A stretch of 64,000 bases of DNA from Micrasema longulum (lineage: Eukaryota > Arthropoda > Insecta > Trichoptera > Brachycentridae), in the NCBI GenBank assembly GCA_022494885.1, contig JAGVSM010002861.1, positions 1 to 64,000 on the forward strand, written 5' to 3'. Each line of letters starts with the position of its first letter. The stretch's first letter is position 1. Under the pieces are notes generated by a model. That model was not told the DNA's origin, did no database searches, and worked only from the letters and a program-made list of their open reading frames with translations. A program made the translations under genes and the position numbers. This document shows, one piece after another, positions 23,401-38,400 of this stretch.

Positions 23401-26400
23401 GCACAGTGGTCATACCTTTTTTCCAGGGTGATTTGGGAAATTTTAGCAACATTCTTGTCAGTTTGGGCCATCGAAGGACACTCGGAGCGGTTAGTTATCA
23501 ATTGTCATTTTTCCTCTTTTGAATTAGGAAAACCACTCAAACACTTGAGTCATCCTTCATAGCATTATTTTTGTAGGCCGTTGTTAACGAAAACTCCGCC
23601 CACCACAACATTAGTTCAGTTTATTTTGGGTACCCCTATGTGAATTTAAAACTAAAAAAATTGAATTCCATAGTTTAAGTTTAGTTTAATAATGTTTAAG
23701 GCAAACTTACCGATAACCAGGACAAATTGTGTGTTTGTCTTCTAAATGGGTGCGAAGTGTGTGAGCTGAGCGGTAGATTTTCCCACATTTAGGGCACGGT
23801 CGAGGATCCGTCGCTCTTACCCTCAACATGTCCAATGATCTTCGGGATACTGCCATCAAAAGTTTTATTTAGTTTGTGATGTTTGAATGATATTTATGTA
23901 AAATTGGTCAGCATGAGTTGTGATTGCTACTAATATTAGTGAATTAGCCATTCTTGTAGGTAAATTGGTTAAATATTACAACTTTCTTCTTAGGAAATTA
24001 GGTGGGTTCTGAAATTTGTCTGTTTAATTTGTGGATATAACTATCATATAATCAAGCGGCAAACAATTAATAAGAATAAATTAGTCAGCTAAATCACTGT
24101 AATATTAATTGTTTTGTTTTGTTTTGGTACTGTAAACAAATACCATATTCAGTGATTGTACATTGTATACCGGTATTTATGAATTGGTTTGCGATCTAAC
24201 AATATTAAAGGTTGAAAAGCGAATCATTCAAACACAGTATTTATTATTTTGGCAGATTTATTCAATATTTGACATTAAATCATGAAAGTAATATATCATC
24301 AAAGGAACAGTCAATATTCACATATTTATGTTACATGCGATAAAAGCGTTTTCAATATGACATACATTCTTATAAGTGTAATTGCTCTGTTTGACAGAGA
24401 TGAGGAACATTTTGTTTTACTTATTTTTTTCACAGTACATAACACTAAAACTTCTTCTAAAATAGTTTGAGTGCTCGATTATTATATTATAGCATAAGTT
24501 ACGAAGCCCTTATGGCAAATCTAGTCGTATTAAATTTTACAGAAATATAGTAATATGTATGTTAAACATATATCATACTATTCTACGTATAATTAAAAAT
24601 CAGTCAAAAAATACTATTTGGTAAAAAACAATACAATAAAAAGTGATATTCTAACCATTACAATAATTATAATGTAATGTAATTATAATGTACTTTTTCT
24701 CTATTTAAAATAATAAACGTTTTCTCTTAATAAAACCACTGACTAAATTTGCTGAGATCTATCACGGTGGGAAGAATATACAATATAAACTTGATAGACT
24801 ATAGATAGATTAATGTTGACCATAAAATGAATGCATCATTGTATCATAATTTGCGATCAAAATGTATAAAGCCCTAATGCGAAACCTGCTCATTGTTTGT
24901 TTTCAATTCTCCAATTAAATCATTTTTGAGATCACAATAAACCTTATATTATATGCACTGAAACCAATTTACAAAACGGGTACGAAACTATCTGTTTCCA
25001 ATACTGGTAATCAAATAATGTACATATTTGGTACATTTTTTATTGTTAATACCATTTTTTCATAAAAGGTATTAAATGTTATAAACAAAATGTTTCATCA
25101 AGTTACAAACACCCTTAAAAATTTTCAACATAAACTTGTTCATTATTTAAAATACTGGGTGTCAACGTTAAGTTATATCCGTTTTTTGCAAAATTAAAAA
25201 TGAGCACCAAAAGTAAAACAAAAAGGTAAAGGTTTATACGTCATTTGAATGAAAATTTTCTGCTCTACAAGAAATTATGTTTGCTTTTACGTTACGTACA
25301 TTATTTTGCTAGATTACAAGTTACAAGCCTTCAAAATGGAATGTCACGTTGACGAATGTGAGCATTTTCGACACCCCTTCTGTTCGCGTGTTTAATTTAG
25401 GGAATAAAACTGCTCGCGATATTTGCGCAGTGTACGGTGAAGATGATATGAATTATTGACTAATTTGTTGTAAAATAATGAAGGAGAATACATTTCAGAC
25501 TAATTTGTTGGTGTCAACATAAGTTGTGTTCGTTTTTTCCAAATGAAGAGAACACAGAAAAAAAATTACAGCAATAATTTATAGCATCTTCACCGTACAT
25601 TGCGCAAATATCGTAAGCAGCTTTGGTAACTCTATTCCCTCAATTGAAAGTGAACAGAAGGAAGTGTCGAAAATGCTCTCTTTCGAAAAGACACAACTTA
25701 TGTAAACACATGATACAAATATGTTATTTTTATTTTATATTGCTAATATAAAGAGTGTTTTAAAAAGTTTTATTAAAAACTCAAATAATTGAGAAGTTAT
25801 TAGGGAAATGGAGAGAGTAATAAATAATAATTATAAAGGCTTTTTTCTTTCCATATTCAGAATATGTCTTTTTGTAACTTGAAGATACAATTTAAAAATA
25901 ATAACAGAGGAATAATATTTTTATGTATAACCAAAAACAAATATAAAAAAGATTAAAAAATATCCCGGATCAATATATTAAAAAATATTGCATTTTAGAA
26001 GCATCATCGTTCTTATGTAGCTAATCCTACTTCTATATATGTATTGTATATTAAATATAACTTTTCAAAATTATGAGATTTATAATGTTACATAAGTTAA
26101 GTGTTCCACCCACAACTCCATTTCAATGTTTTCATTTTATCCCATTGTTCTGGATGTTTGATTCGCATGTGATTTCTTACAGAATTAGGGTGGGCAAATA
26201 GTCTCGCACACGCAACCACGGGACACAGAGGGCTATCTCTAGGATAGTGAAGATCAATATGGTGCCGTGCCTCAACTAGTGATATTAATGCTAACCCGCA
26301 CAATGGACAGTTCAATTCTCCATCTGAGATATATTGTCTAGATATACAGTTGTTTCTTGCGGAGCTGTTGGACAACAATTTGACAATCTCATTTTCTAAA

Positions 26401-29400
26401 TAATTATAACTTTGGTCGAGAAATGGGGAGTAATGTTTCTGTGCAAGGGTCGCAGCCGGGGACTCGGGAAGTTCGGCTTTTACTAACCGGGGGGCAGTTG
26501 AGTCCATCGGCAAAACTGCGGCATCTGTAATGCCGATATTAAACTGATTACTGATTATTAGTAGTACTGGGATAATAATATCAAATCCCGACAATGCATC
26601 CCGCTAGATAGAACCATGTTGCATAGTTTTACTGGTAAAAGACCTAATGAACGTAGCCGTTAAAAGTGATTACCGAGTTTTATGTTATTGTATCAAATAA
26701 ATAATATATTTTATTTTTTCCCTAAAAGCTAGTGATTATGCTCTTGTCAAATATCATTTAAATAAAACAAAATGCAATTTAACATTCTCAACTCTAAATT
26801 AATAACATCTCAAGTGTTAGTATATTTATAATTTACGAGAAATTTTGTATTGATTAATAGTATACGCATAAATTTAAGAATTTGTCATACAGCCACTCTA
26901 ACTATAATTTAATTTAAAAATCCAAAATAAAAAAATTAAGTCTTTCGTATAGAACAAATTGCTATCACATCTTAATACTGGCACTTTCACATCTTGGTTA
27001 AATGTCTCAAATCTGAACTGGTGATTCCTGTTAATCTCTAATCAGCCTTGTGTTTCACTTAAATGCGGGCGTGACCGTTATCGCCAATACTATGTGGACT
27101 GTCTCTGGCGTATGCCATGTGCCTGGAGCTGGTGGTTGATAAGGTAATGCTTGGTCTTGCACTTCTTGCCACAGTGCTGGCAGCCGTGCCACTGTTCGCG
27201 GTCCGTCTGCGAGTGCACATTGAGCACGTGCTGGCGCAGGTTGGAAGTGGAGGAGTACACACGCCCGCACACCGGACACTGCGGCCGGTAGCACGCCACT
27301 CCGCCCATCACTGCCGCCCCTGCAACACAGAGGCGGCTATTAGTCACTCTCTCCAGCCCGCTCATTATACTCTATCTTCATGCAAATATACATCTATCGG
27401 ATGTGCCATACTCATGCATACATTAATCACTATGGATGTGGCGGATGTCGGAACGGTGTTTCACTAAATGTTCGACTAGCGGCTAATCTATTCGCCGTTA
27501 ACAATATGAGCTTTCTTCACATCCACGTGTGTCGGGAAATTGTTCTGTTTTATTCCATATATTTGTAGAGGCGGATATTTATGTTTTGTAACTTTAATAT
27601 TATCGCAGAACCGGTCTAAGCTATTTTTAAAGCGGTACTGACCATTCTAAAAGAAATGTGTCTGAACCGTGACCGGCAGAGGTGTTCATTACGATATGGA
27701 CGGTGAAGAGGAATTGGAATCGTAGCTCTTCCTTTGGCGGATACCGTGCATAGAGAGCATGTGTATTTGCATGTATTGGCGAGTCTTAAATCCTTTGGAG
27801 CAGATATTGCAATGGAAGATCTCACTGGGCGTGGAGTGAAGGTTGACAATGTGCTGCTTGAGGTTACTGTTATTGCTGTAGACTTTCCCACATTCGGGAC
27901 ATTTGGGCTTGGGTTGGTTGGGCTGCTGGCAGTTATCCGGGTACGCGGGGTATTCGTTCCCGCTGAGGTGAGGCTGTGGCCAGGGTGAGCCCATAAGGCT
28001 GGCTGCCTGTGGTGCCATCTGTCCCCCGGGGTTCATGGCTCCCCCCGTCCAGTCGTGTCCTGCGGCAGACGGACACCGCATGATTATCACAACTCGACAC
28101 GGTTTCAACCTGTTCCGACATAATTTTGTCTCCGTTTCTACCATCGGGTGTCTGATAATTTACATTTTGTTTAATTATATCAAATAATATAGTGGTAGTT
28201 GTCAATATGTTTGCGCAATCATTAATTACTAATATATATAATTTACATAATGCTACATAGTTTTTTCTAGATTCATTTTATTGTGTATGATTCGTTTTGT
28301 TCGACATTATAAGCATTTTTGGTCTATATTATTAATATTGTTTTATAATAAGTTAGCAAACCCATTCATAACATAAATATTATATTGGTACTAAAATAAT
28401 ATGATATAATGTATTGAAAGCAATGTTACATAAACTTATCAAAATTTGTCTCCTAAATGATCAGATCAAAAAGATTATTTTGTTAGTTGTTTTTTAATTA
28501 TTTTTTATTTTCATGTCATACTGAAAAATATTGATTAAAAATATTTTTTGCAATTTATTTTAATTTAAAAAACAAAGAGACAAATTTTGTCAAATAGTCA
28601 TGCTAGCTTATTTATAATAATGAGTTAAACTTACCAAAGTTATCAGGAGTCCCGTGCATGCCAGATGGTCCAGGGAGCAAACCTTTAACACAAACTTTTA
28701 ATTAATAATAGATTTGTTAATATTACAATTATGATTCAAAAGAACAATACAACCATCTTAACTGATAAAATCCTTTTTTTTTCTTTATAATAATTCAATT
28801 TTTTTGTTAATGATTTTGATTAATAACAATAAGAGAAATCATCAATCTAGACCAGTGATGGGTGACACCCAGTACGACATCCATGTCGGAGGTAATAGGC
28901 CAAGACATTTTGGTTGACACGCATTATTTACGGATAATCTTCATAATCTTCCCGTAAATACTTAGTTTCTTCTTTATTTACTAGGGCTGGATAAATGATT
29001 GATATTCCTTTATGCGACATGCAACCGAATCGATCCAGGTTTTTTCAGAATTTTCACACGCTGAGCTTAAAAGGTTACCCATCACTGGTCTAGACAATAA
29101 AAAAAATATGAACTAAATATGGTGGCCTTCAAAGTTGCATAGTTAAGATGCTTGCCTTATAGACTAGAGATTCAGGTTCGGTTTTCGGTGAAATCAAAAA
29201 TTAAATACGCTGGAACCTCGTTTTACACGGTTTTAAAATTACAAGGTCCAAAAATGGAATTTAAAACATTTTTGAACATTAATTTAACAATTCTTGATAA
29301 TAATATAATTATACTATTCTTTATTAGGATGCCCTAAATCGCACTTTTACTTACTTGGCGTATAATATATGATAGTGAATAATTTTTTTACAATGTCATG

Positions 29401-32400
29401 TTATGTTTAAGAAAAAAATGAAGGCACAATAAATAGTACACAGTTTTTTAATGTAGTTTCAAATTGATTTTCATACACGGTACCGAAATGGTGTGGAACG
29501 TATCCCCCGAGTAAAAGGAGGTTCCAAGGTATAATATATTTTCTCAAGTTCGGTTGTTCTATAATTTTATAAATTTTTCACACCCATGAGGCTTTTTATT
29601 TGACAAATAATCAAAAAAAATAGTATGTAAAAAACATAAAATAAAAAAAAGATATATACAGTAAAAATAAAGTACAGTATTTAAAAATATAGCAGGTATA
29701 AAACAAAATAAAGAAATAATGAAAAACATAAATAAAACATTGTATGAGATATAAAAGATAAAAATTTAGATAAAAGAAAATAAAATTTAATGATAAGTGA
29801 TTTAAAAAAATACAGTTGAAAAAGATAAGTACGTAATATCATAATAAAATACAACATAATATTAATTTCTATTTGATATGGAACACACCCATTGGTTTTT
29901 ATAATTTAGAAGGCTCGTGTTAAAGACATCCATGTTGTTAGCATATTGGTTCGCAAGTACATGCAACTGGACTACTGGTGAATTTGCGCTATAATTAGTC
30001 GATGATTGACCGCAGTAGAATAATGTATTACATTGGGTGACTACCAGGTACTTGCAAACCAATCAAACATCCATGTCAATATTTTAAATAAAAAAAGTAG
30101 GTTGTTTAATTTTTGGCTGTTTAATGATGTTTGTATATCCAAATAATCATTTGAATATTTGTAATTTATATATTAAATTACCACACCACACCGCATACTT
30201 CCGTTGCTGATTCACACATACTTTTTTTCAGACAATCCCACATATCATCAATGTTCATACTTTCTCCACACTCCCCTATCAATCTACGATTAACCGCGCT
30301 TTCAAATTTATCTTTCATGTCATCATTTTGAAGTTTTTCAACTTTTACTCTAGAAGGCGCCTGTATCTTACGGGTTTTGGACCGCCATCCTTGGAACAGT
30401 ATTACTCTTGATACTACCAAGAAGTGATCGGTTTCCATTTCGGCTCCTCTATATACACGCGTATCAACTGTTACAGGTTTCAATCTAGAGTCGATGACTA
30501 CATAATCGATAATAGACCTTTCGTTGCCTCTTTCTCACGTAAACTGATGGATTTCCTTATGATCAAAGAACGTATTTGACACAAAAAGGTTCCATTCCAG
30601 ACATACTTCTAGCAGCCTTCTTCCATTATCATTTTGCCTTCCATCCCCGAACATCAAGTCCATCAAATACTTGAAGATGGACATGTCAAAAGTAGGAATA
30701 ATCGGCGTGTGTGCATAAGAAGATGTATGAATGTAGAGGAAGCGAGGTCTGTATGCCAAGATAGAGTGTTATGGCGTTCTATCCTCTCGGCCTACCCCTA
30801 CGGGAAAACGGCGTGATGATTTGTTGTTGTTGTTATATATTAAATTAGTATATTCAATTTGAAATTGATAATGTAATGCATAACTATGATTGGATCTCTA
30901 AGTACGTTGTTGTGCAAACAATAAGTTTAGTGTAAATCCGTTTATCCGAACATCAGTTATCCGGATTCCCAAATATTCGGATCATTATCAGGAAATAAAA
31001 CATAAAGGAGATGTTATAATAATAAATAAAAGTGTGCTGGCGGCCGGCGTGTTTCTTTGTCAAAGCAATTAACTTTGCTGGACATGTTTAAGTAAGTTTT
31101 TATGTGATAACGTCTGGCACTCATTAATCTGGATAATTTGAGTTTTACTGTATAAATATATTCGATTGAACTTATTGCAAAATGCCTAGATTTTAATAAA
31201 TTATAAGAAAAATTTAAAAAATACTGGGGTTGATATTATATTTGAAAATATCATGTAATCTATACCTTGTAATCCCAATAAAGCACCGGGGAAGTTAGGA
31301 TTTCTCTGGTGGTCCATCATGCTCCCATTATGTCCCATCATACCACCTTCGTCTCCACAGTAATCTTGTGGTTCCTGTTTGGGAAGTGGAGCGTGTCTCG
31401 GAGGTAGGTCCATTTCTGTATCACTCAGTGCTGCATCAGACGATGAATCTTCTCCCGTTGATTGTGCTTGCAGGGAATTGTCAGAGTTCATTTTCTAAAA
31501 AAATAATTATAAATCGTCATAACCATCATCGTTAAAATCATCAAAATAAGAATAAATATGTTTTTTTCTTTATTCTGAAAAAAAATTATGTGCATAATTG
31601 TACCATTGAGGAAGTTCAGTGCTACGGGAAATTGGATATTAGAGCATTTAAATTTATGGCAAAGTTTCTCTAAAATGAATGAAAAAATTAATAAAAATGA
31701 ACTTCTTTAAATGACATCACAAGTTTATTATATAAATAAAAGACGAGTGATACTTTAATCCACAAATTTGGAATATCCAGTGACCGGTTTCATCGCTTTC
31801 GCAAAATCTTCGAGACCAGTCTCGAAGATGTCGCTAAAGATGTCCCAGTGTTCAAATCAGATTTACTTCAAACCATCAACTACGGTCCGATCGGAAATGA
31901 AATGTACAAAAAAGAAAGTTATGATATATGTCCATATGAGAAGAACCAATGAGAAAAAAGTGTCCGCGAAAATAAATATACAAAAGTGAATTCTGGATAC
32001 TCGAGTATGTAACCTAGTAAAATTATAGCACCTCCTAATCATTACATTTAGAATTACTTACATAGGATTATGTAAACTGACTTATCACAAATGATATATT
32101 TAAGACAGGCGCAGTTGATTAGATGGCCAACTGTGAAACTGGTGTCGTGGGTTCGATTCCCGCCAGTTGTAAGAAGAAATTGATTGGATAGTTGGTCTGG
32201 GTGTTGTGTATTATTCATAAATTCCTTCCATATCCTTTCTTTCATACCTGCTGAAAAGCTTCTAAAATAGAGGCTTAGCGGGTTATTCCTTTAAAAAAAG
32301 AGTGATTTGGTTTGAATAATTATGGTAAGTAAATAAAGTATTGAATATAAACATACCATATTGTTGGGATGTGATGGTGGTCCTCCTTCTAAAGCTTGTC

Positions 32401-35400
32401 CTAAAAGTGAGTCCCTTAAATCCAATCCATTGTTTAATGATCTATCTGGACTCCTATGGTGATTTTGTGTAGAAAGTGATTCAACCCTAGAAATAAAAAT
32501 TTAATTATGTTTTGTACATAATAATCCAATAAGTAATAAGATTTTATAAATATAAAAGATTCCGTTGAAAAAAATGCTTCACTGCTATTTTACTACTTTT
32601 TTAAGAACAAGATCAATTTGAAATTTGGAACAAAATTAAGTGTTACCATTATGAAAAACTATTATATTGGACCTTTTTTGTAAAATTAATGTTGTTATGT
32701 TTTTTAATGAAATTTTATTTTATGAATATTTACCTATTCCTCAACTGTGCCTGGTAAAGATCTGAAGATCGGGTACGTTTAGGAGGTGGCGGGGAATGTC
32801 CGGAAGCATCTTTTCGTGACCGACTTCTCTCTCGTGACCTGTTATGTGTTGTTTCGGGCCAGGGTAGACTTGTTGATGACTATAAAAAAAAAGTTAATTT
32901 AAAATCAATAAGTAGATAAAAAAGTCTTATGGGTACAACTTGACTTTACATAAAGTAGGTAGGTACCAGGGTGTGCGGTGAGGTTTTCGTTAAGGGAAGC
33001 AAATTATTAGTAGGTACTTGGTACATAATAATATACACTATAAAGAAGAAATAAATACTATCTATATATAGGTACATAAGAACAAAAATAATATAATTTA
33101 AGGCGAGTCGAAAACAGCGATTTTTCGATTAACTAATTCAAACAGGGCTCAAAACTTACATATTGGCATGCTTATTAACGGAAAATTAGTGAAAAAAAAA
33201 CCTGCATTGCACAAATTGTAGCGTTAAACAATGAATTTTAATTTTTTCCACAAAATACATGGATAACTTTTTGAACTTTTAACAGCATCTAAATACTTCA
33301 TTTTAGTTACCTGATGATATAATATATTTAAAGACATCTTGAGTATACGCAACAAGCTATTTTAAATTCATGTGAAAAATTGAGGTTTTTATCGTTAACA
33401 TTTTGCAGCTCTTCGCCCATTTAACATTTCTTAAAATGAAATGACGAAGACTCACAAGAAGGTGGCTGTAATTCGAGTTCCACCTGCGTCCTACCCAACC
33501 AACCAACCAATTAATTTACCAATTGGGGTGTAATATATATGCATTATAAAATATTATTTTGGTAAAGACGCAGTCTTAAAACCAGATTTGATATTGAATT
33601 TTGGAATCATTGATCTCATGAAAAAAGTAGGTCTAACGAAGCCATTTCATTTTTTTTATATGTTTACTTTATTTGCAGACTCTGTGACAAGGTTGTAAAA
33701 TAATGGTGTAATGATTATGTACCTCAATAAATATTGATTTTACAAATAAAAGTCGGATACTTTTTGTATAGACCTCGTATATCTGAATAACATATGGACC
33801 ACATTTGCTCGGATAGATTTAATTGTTTTAGTTCAATAATGTTCATAACTCAATTTTGCCAAAAATGTTACATAGATCAGTTTAGTTCCAGGATAGTCAG
33901 TTGTGTTCTTTAATAGAATACTAATAAAAAAGTTTTTATGAGAATAGATATTAGTTTTTTATTAAAGTAAATTGATAAGTTTTCATTTTTATAAATACTT
34001 AAAAAATATTCTTATTTCAAGACTCGATACTATGCTATTTTTTTATTGTTAAATATACATATTTTCAATGCATTTATTGTGATAGTAAATTTATGTTAAT
34101 TTTTAAGTCTAGATTATGTATATAATGTATATTATACCAGCTTTTACATTATTTTATTTTTCGAAATGTGATTTTATAAATAAAAAATACAATACAGTAA
34201 AATAAATATAAAACTAACCGTTTTAATGAGTGCCAGATGTTTTCCGTATAATTGGATTAACCATTAAATTAAGACAAAGTTTACTAATCGTTTACTAAAC
34301 ACAAAATTTACTCTAAGATGACTTTTTTATTGCTTTTGAAATAATACATTCGTTTTTTTATACCACATAAAAGTCTGGCTGATCACACAACCTAAGATGA
34401 GCATTTTGCAGAAAACAGCCACCCCTAGTAAAACTCTGATGTATGTTGTGTCATTATGCATTGGAGATGCTATTTTATATTTATATAAGGGTACTTAGCT
34501 GTTAAAAATCACTTAATTAATTTGATATAATAACTTTAAAAATAATTTTATTACATGTTAAAGGAATTTTGGTAATTTTTAAAAAGTTAATAATACCTCA
34601 TTCAAACTTTGAATATATAAGGTGACATTCTGTATAAATTTTTAAAAATTAAATTACAGTTTTTTTTTTAATTGGTGAATTTATAAAATGAAAGTACTTG
34701 TGTACTAAGATAAATAGATTTCTAGAGGCATTAGATCTACCTCATCTAGGTCTAGATTACCATCAGCATCTATTAGCATTAGTATATTAGCGAGATATTA
34801 GATCTACCTCACCGACATTTAAATTACCATCAGCATCTATACTGTAAGATTTTTCTAGTGTTGGGGTGTTTTCTGCCAAATGAGAAATGTCGTTTTTGTG
34901 ATCAACATTCATTTATTTATTTACATACATAAGTTTATTGTACATTATTTGAGACATAAGTCCCAACTCCATGGGACTAAAAGTCCTGTGTTGAGATGGG
35001 ACTAGCAATTAGTTGACACAGACACATGAGTATATTACCACAAATATAGGATCAGAAACATAAAAATATTTTTTTTTTAAATTACATATATATATGGCAC
35101 ATCAATATGGTAAACAGTAAACTTAAACATTCGGAAAATCATCAAGGAGTTTCCTACTCAAATCCCTCCCATTAATGAAAATCCAGTCCTTAACTACTTT
35201 CTTGAAAATAGTTTTTGTCCTTGAGAGCTTAATACGCTCTTCCAAAATATTGAACACCCTCGGTGCGATAAATTATTATTTTCAGAAGGTAGTTATTACA
35301 GTTTTATGTATGAAAGCGGCCTGGCTGTTTTTAACGGAACAGAATTAACATTACTGCTTAATATCTTATTTTTCTAAAATTGTCAACTGGTTGCTCTGTA

Positions 35401-38400
35401 TAACTACATTAAATTAATAATACTTACAGGGGATAGTTTGTGTTCTATGTTATTTAGGGGCATGCCCGGGGTAGGGACATCCGCAAGGCCCCTTACTTGC
35501 AACATTTGTGCTGCTTTCAAGAAATCACCAAGTTGTTCCTGACCAATATGAACTTCTCCATTATACATAAATCTGTAAACAAAAATTCAATTTTTATTAT
35601 TCAACATATCTACAGAGACACTACTACTATCACGCCATTTCCCCACAGGGGTAGGCACGTAGGCAGAGAGGATGGAACGCCAAAAAAAGGCTACGGAGGT
35701 CGTTATTTATGCGTACTTATTTGACATTACAAATAGTGATGAAGTACATTTTCACATTATGTGCTATTGTTAAAAATATTTAAGACATTCTCTATATGCA
35801 GAATGCACATTGGACACTGCTGTAATGGTTTTCACTTATTCAGAATTCATGTCCAGGACTTTGCTACGTGCGAATGTCAGCTTCCGGAGGAAGATATAAA
35901 CCATGTTTTTGTGGATGCCCCATAAGTGATTGTTATCCTGAGACCCTATCTGACCTCTCCGATATTAACGTCCCATTTCCTACTCATTTTCTAACTCTCC
36001 TGCGCCCACCAAATATACATGTATTCAAAATTTTATGTGAATATCTACTTATAAATGGCATCAAGTTGAAAATATGTTCTATATCGATATGTAGTGTACT
36101 TAATATTAAATATTAACGTACTAACTTGTATATAGTACTAACACATGTGTAAATTTATCAAAAACTAGACACTGCCTAGAACACCCCAGTAAGAAGGTGA
36201 AAGAGCCAATAAACAAAGAAGAGGAAGAAGTATAATTCAAAATGTCTAAAAAAATACTTTTTATACATTCTCTGAATGTATGGTATGAATGAAGGTAAAT
36301 TAATATAATTAAATACTAACTACCTATACTGTATTTAAAGCATGTATCTCTTAATATTATGTTGCATATCACTCAAATATTTGAACTCCCACTTTATAAC
36401 AATGAGGAACTTCAGCCCTACGGGAAATTGGATACAAAAAATGTTTTCTTGCGCGCTGTACGAAAAAACTAATAAAATATATTTTAATAAAAACGCACTA
36501 CTTTGATTGACATCACTGGTTCATATGAATCAACTAATGATTCGAGAGTTGGGAAAGATATCCGGTTGGTTTACCGTAAATGAACCAATGGGAACAACTA
36601 ACAGGGAACAACCTCTGACGTGACACGTGGAGTTGTTTAAGAAATACAAAACTTTAAAAAACCATAGCGCTGATAATACGATAAGTAAAAAAAGATTTTT
36701 TTTTGCTTAGTTTAATAGTTTTTTAACAAATAATAATAAAAAAAGATACTGAAATTCCTCATTGTTGCATTAAAATTAAGAATTTTGGCATTATCTCATT
36801 TTTGTCACCAAACTGGAAATTCGATTCTACTTTTTGAAAATTGAGTAGTAGGTATATTATATGATATTGGAGCTGAATCCCATTAGAGATAAAATTATTG
36901 GTGAGTATTTTATTGATTATATTCAAAATGAAATTCCACCAATAAAAGAGCTAATACTTTTTATTTTACCTTAGTAAACTCTCCATATCTTTTTGCTGTA
37001 TATCTCTTAGTATCACTATGGGGTGTTGGCAGGGGTTAGCCTTTAGCAACTTCCTGAAGTAAGGGCTGCAGGCAGAGAGGACCACTTTGTGCGCGTTGAA
37101 CGAACAACCATCACACGCGAGAGTCACATCCACGAAGTCTTCTTCGTCCCGAAGATGTCTGAACGATGATAATATGGCAGAATGGAAATCATTCCACCGC
37201 AAGGAGTACTGCTGCTCCGAGGGCCCTGAAATCAAAACAATTATAAGCACTATTGACGTTTGTTTAGAGTGAAAATATCAACACGCGAGGAAACCTATCT
37301 TTCTTATACAAGAATGCACATTACGACTTATTTTAGTTTAAAATTAAGGAGATGACCGTTGATTTTCAAAATAATCGATAATATTATTGCGTACCGCATT
37401 GATTTCGCTAACATCGAATAAGGAAACGTCATACTGGCATGCGCAATCCTACTGCGCGATGGACTATATGAATTTCCAAAATTCTAAAAAGTGATTTTCG
37501 CTATTTAGGTACTTAGTTAAAATAGCTTATATGATTATTTACGTGAAATTTGTCAAAATCTATAAATAATTATCAATGTATACGTACTCCAATACATCAT
37601 TATTATAATGTATATCGAGAAATTCTCTTAGAAAACCATGTGATGTTTCAAATATTGGCGGCATTTTAAAATTTTGCGTGAAAATCGATAGATGTCACCA
37701 ATCTCCACTACCATGATTCTAATTATTTTTGTCAGTGCATACCTAAATAATATATGTAATCTGTGGTGCATACTAAATACAATCACAAGTTGTTTCTTAT
37801 TTTTGAACATGGTATTTACGACTGCCGGAAAAATGCCCCGAAAGTTGAAATATTTCGATAAATCGTAAAATTTTTAAAACATTTTTTTACAACACGTCTT
37901 GCAGCTTAAGAGCGCATTGGTGGTTAGAAAAATAATGATTTGGTTTTAATAATATGTAATAATTAATAAATTAATTCACAAATAAACCACAAAATAGGTA
38001 TTTAGGTTATAAAAACATATAAAAAATATTTAAATATTTGTATCAAAACAAAAAATGAAAGACGTCCCTATAAATTATAAAAATAAACCACTTTAGTAGC
38101 CATTTCTCGCTTCTCAAAGTATTTGGTGTTGTATGGTGAAAATTAAAATCGGAAGTAAATCAGAAATATAAATCTTTAAACATTTATTTTGCTGATTTCG
38201 ATTGATTAAATCGATAATTTAGAATCCATTTAAATGTGTTCCAGCTTGCAGCATTAAAGGCAAAATATGCGTACAATAAATAAATGCAATTTTATCATAT
38301 ATATTTTTTTATAAAAAATGTGTTTGAAAAAAACCAATAAAATTCAATCATACTACCCTAATCAAAACAGAGTTTATTTATGAATATATTATAATTGTAT

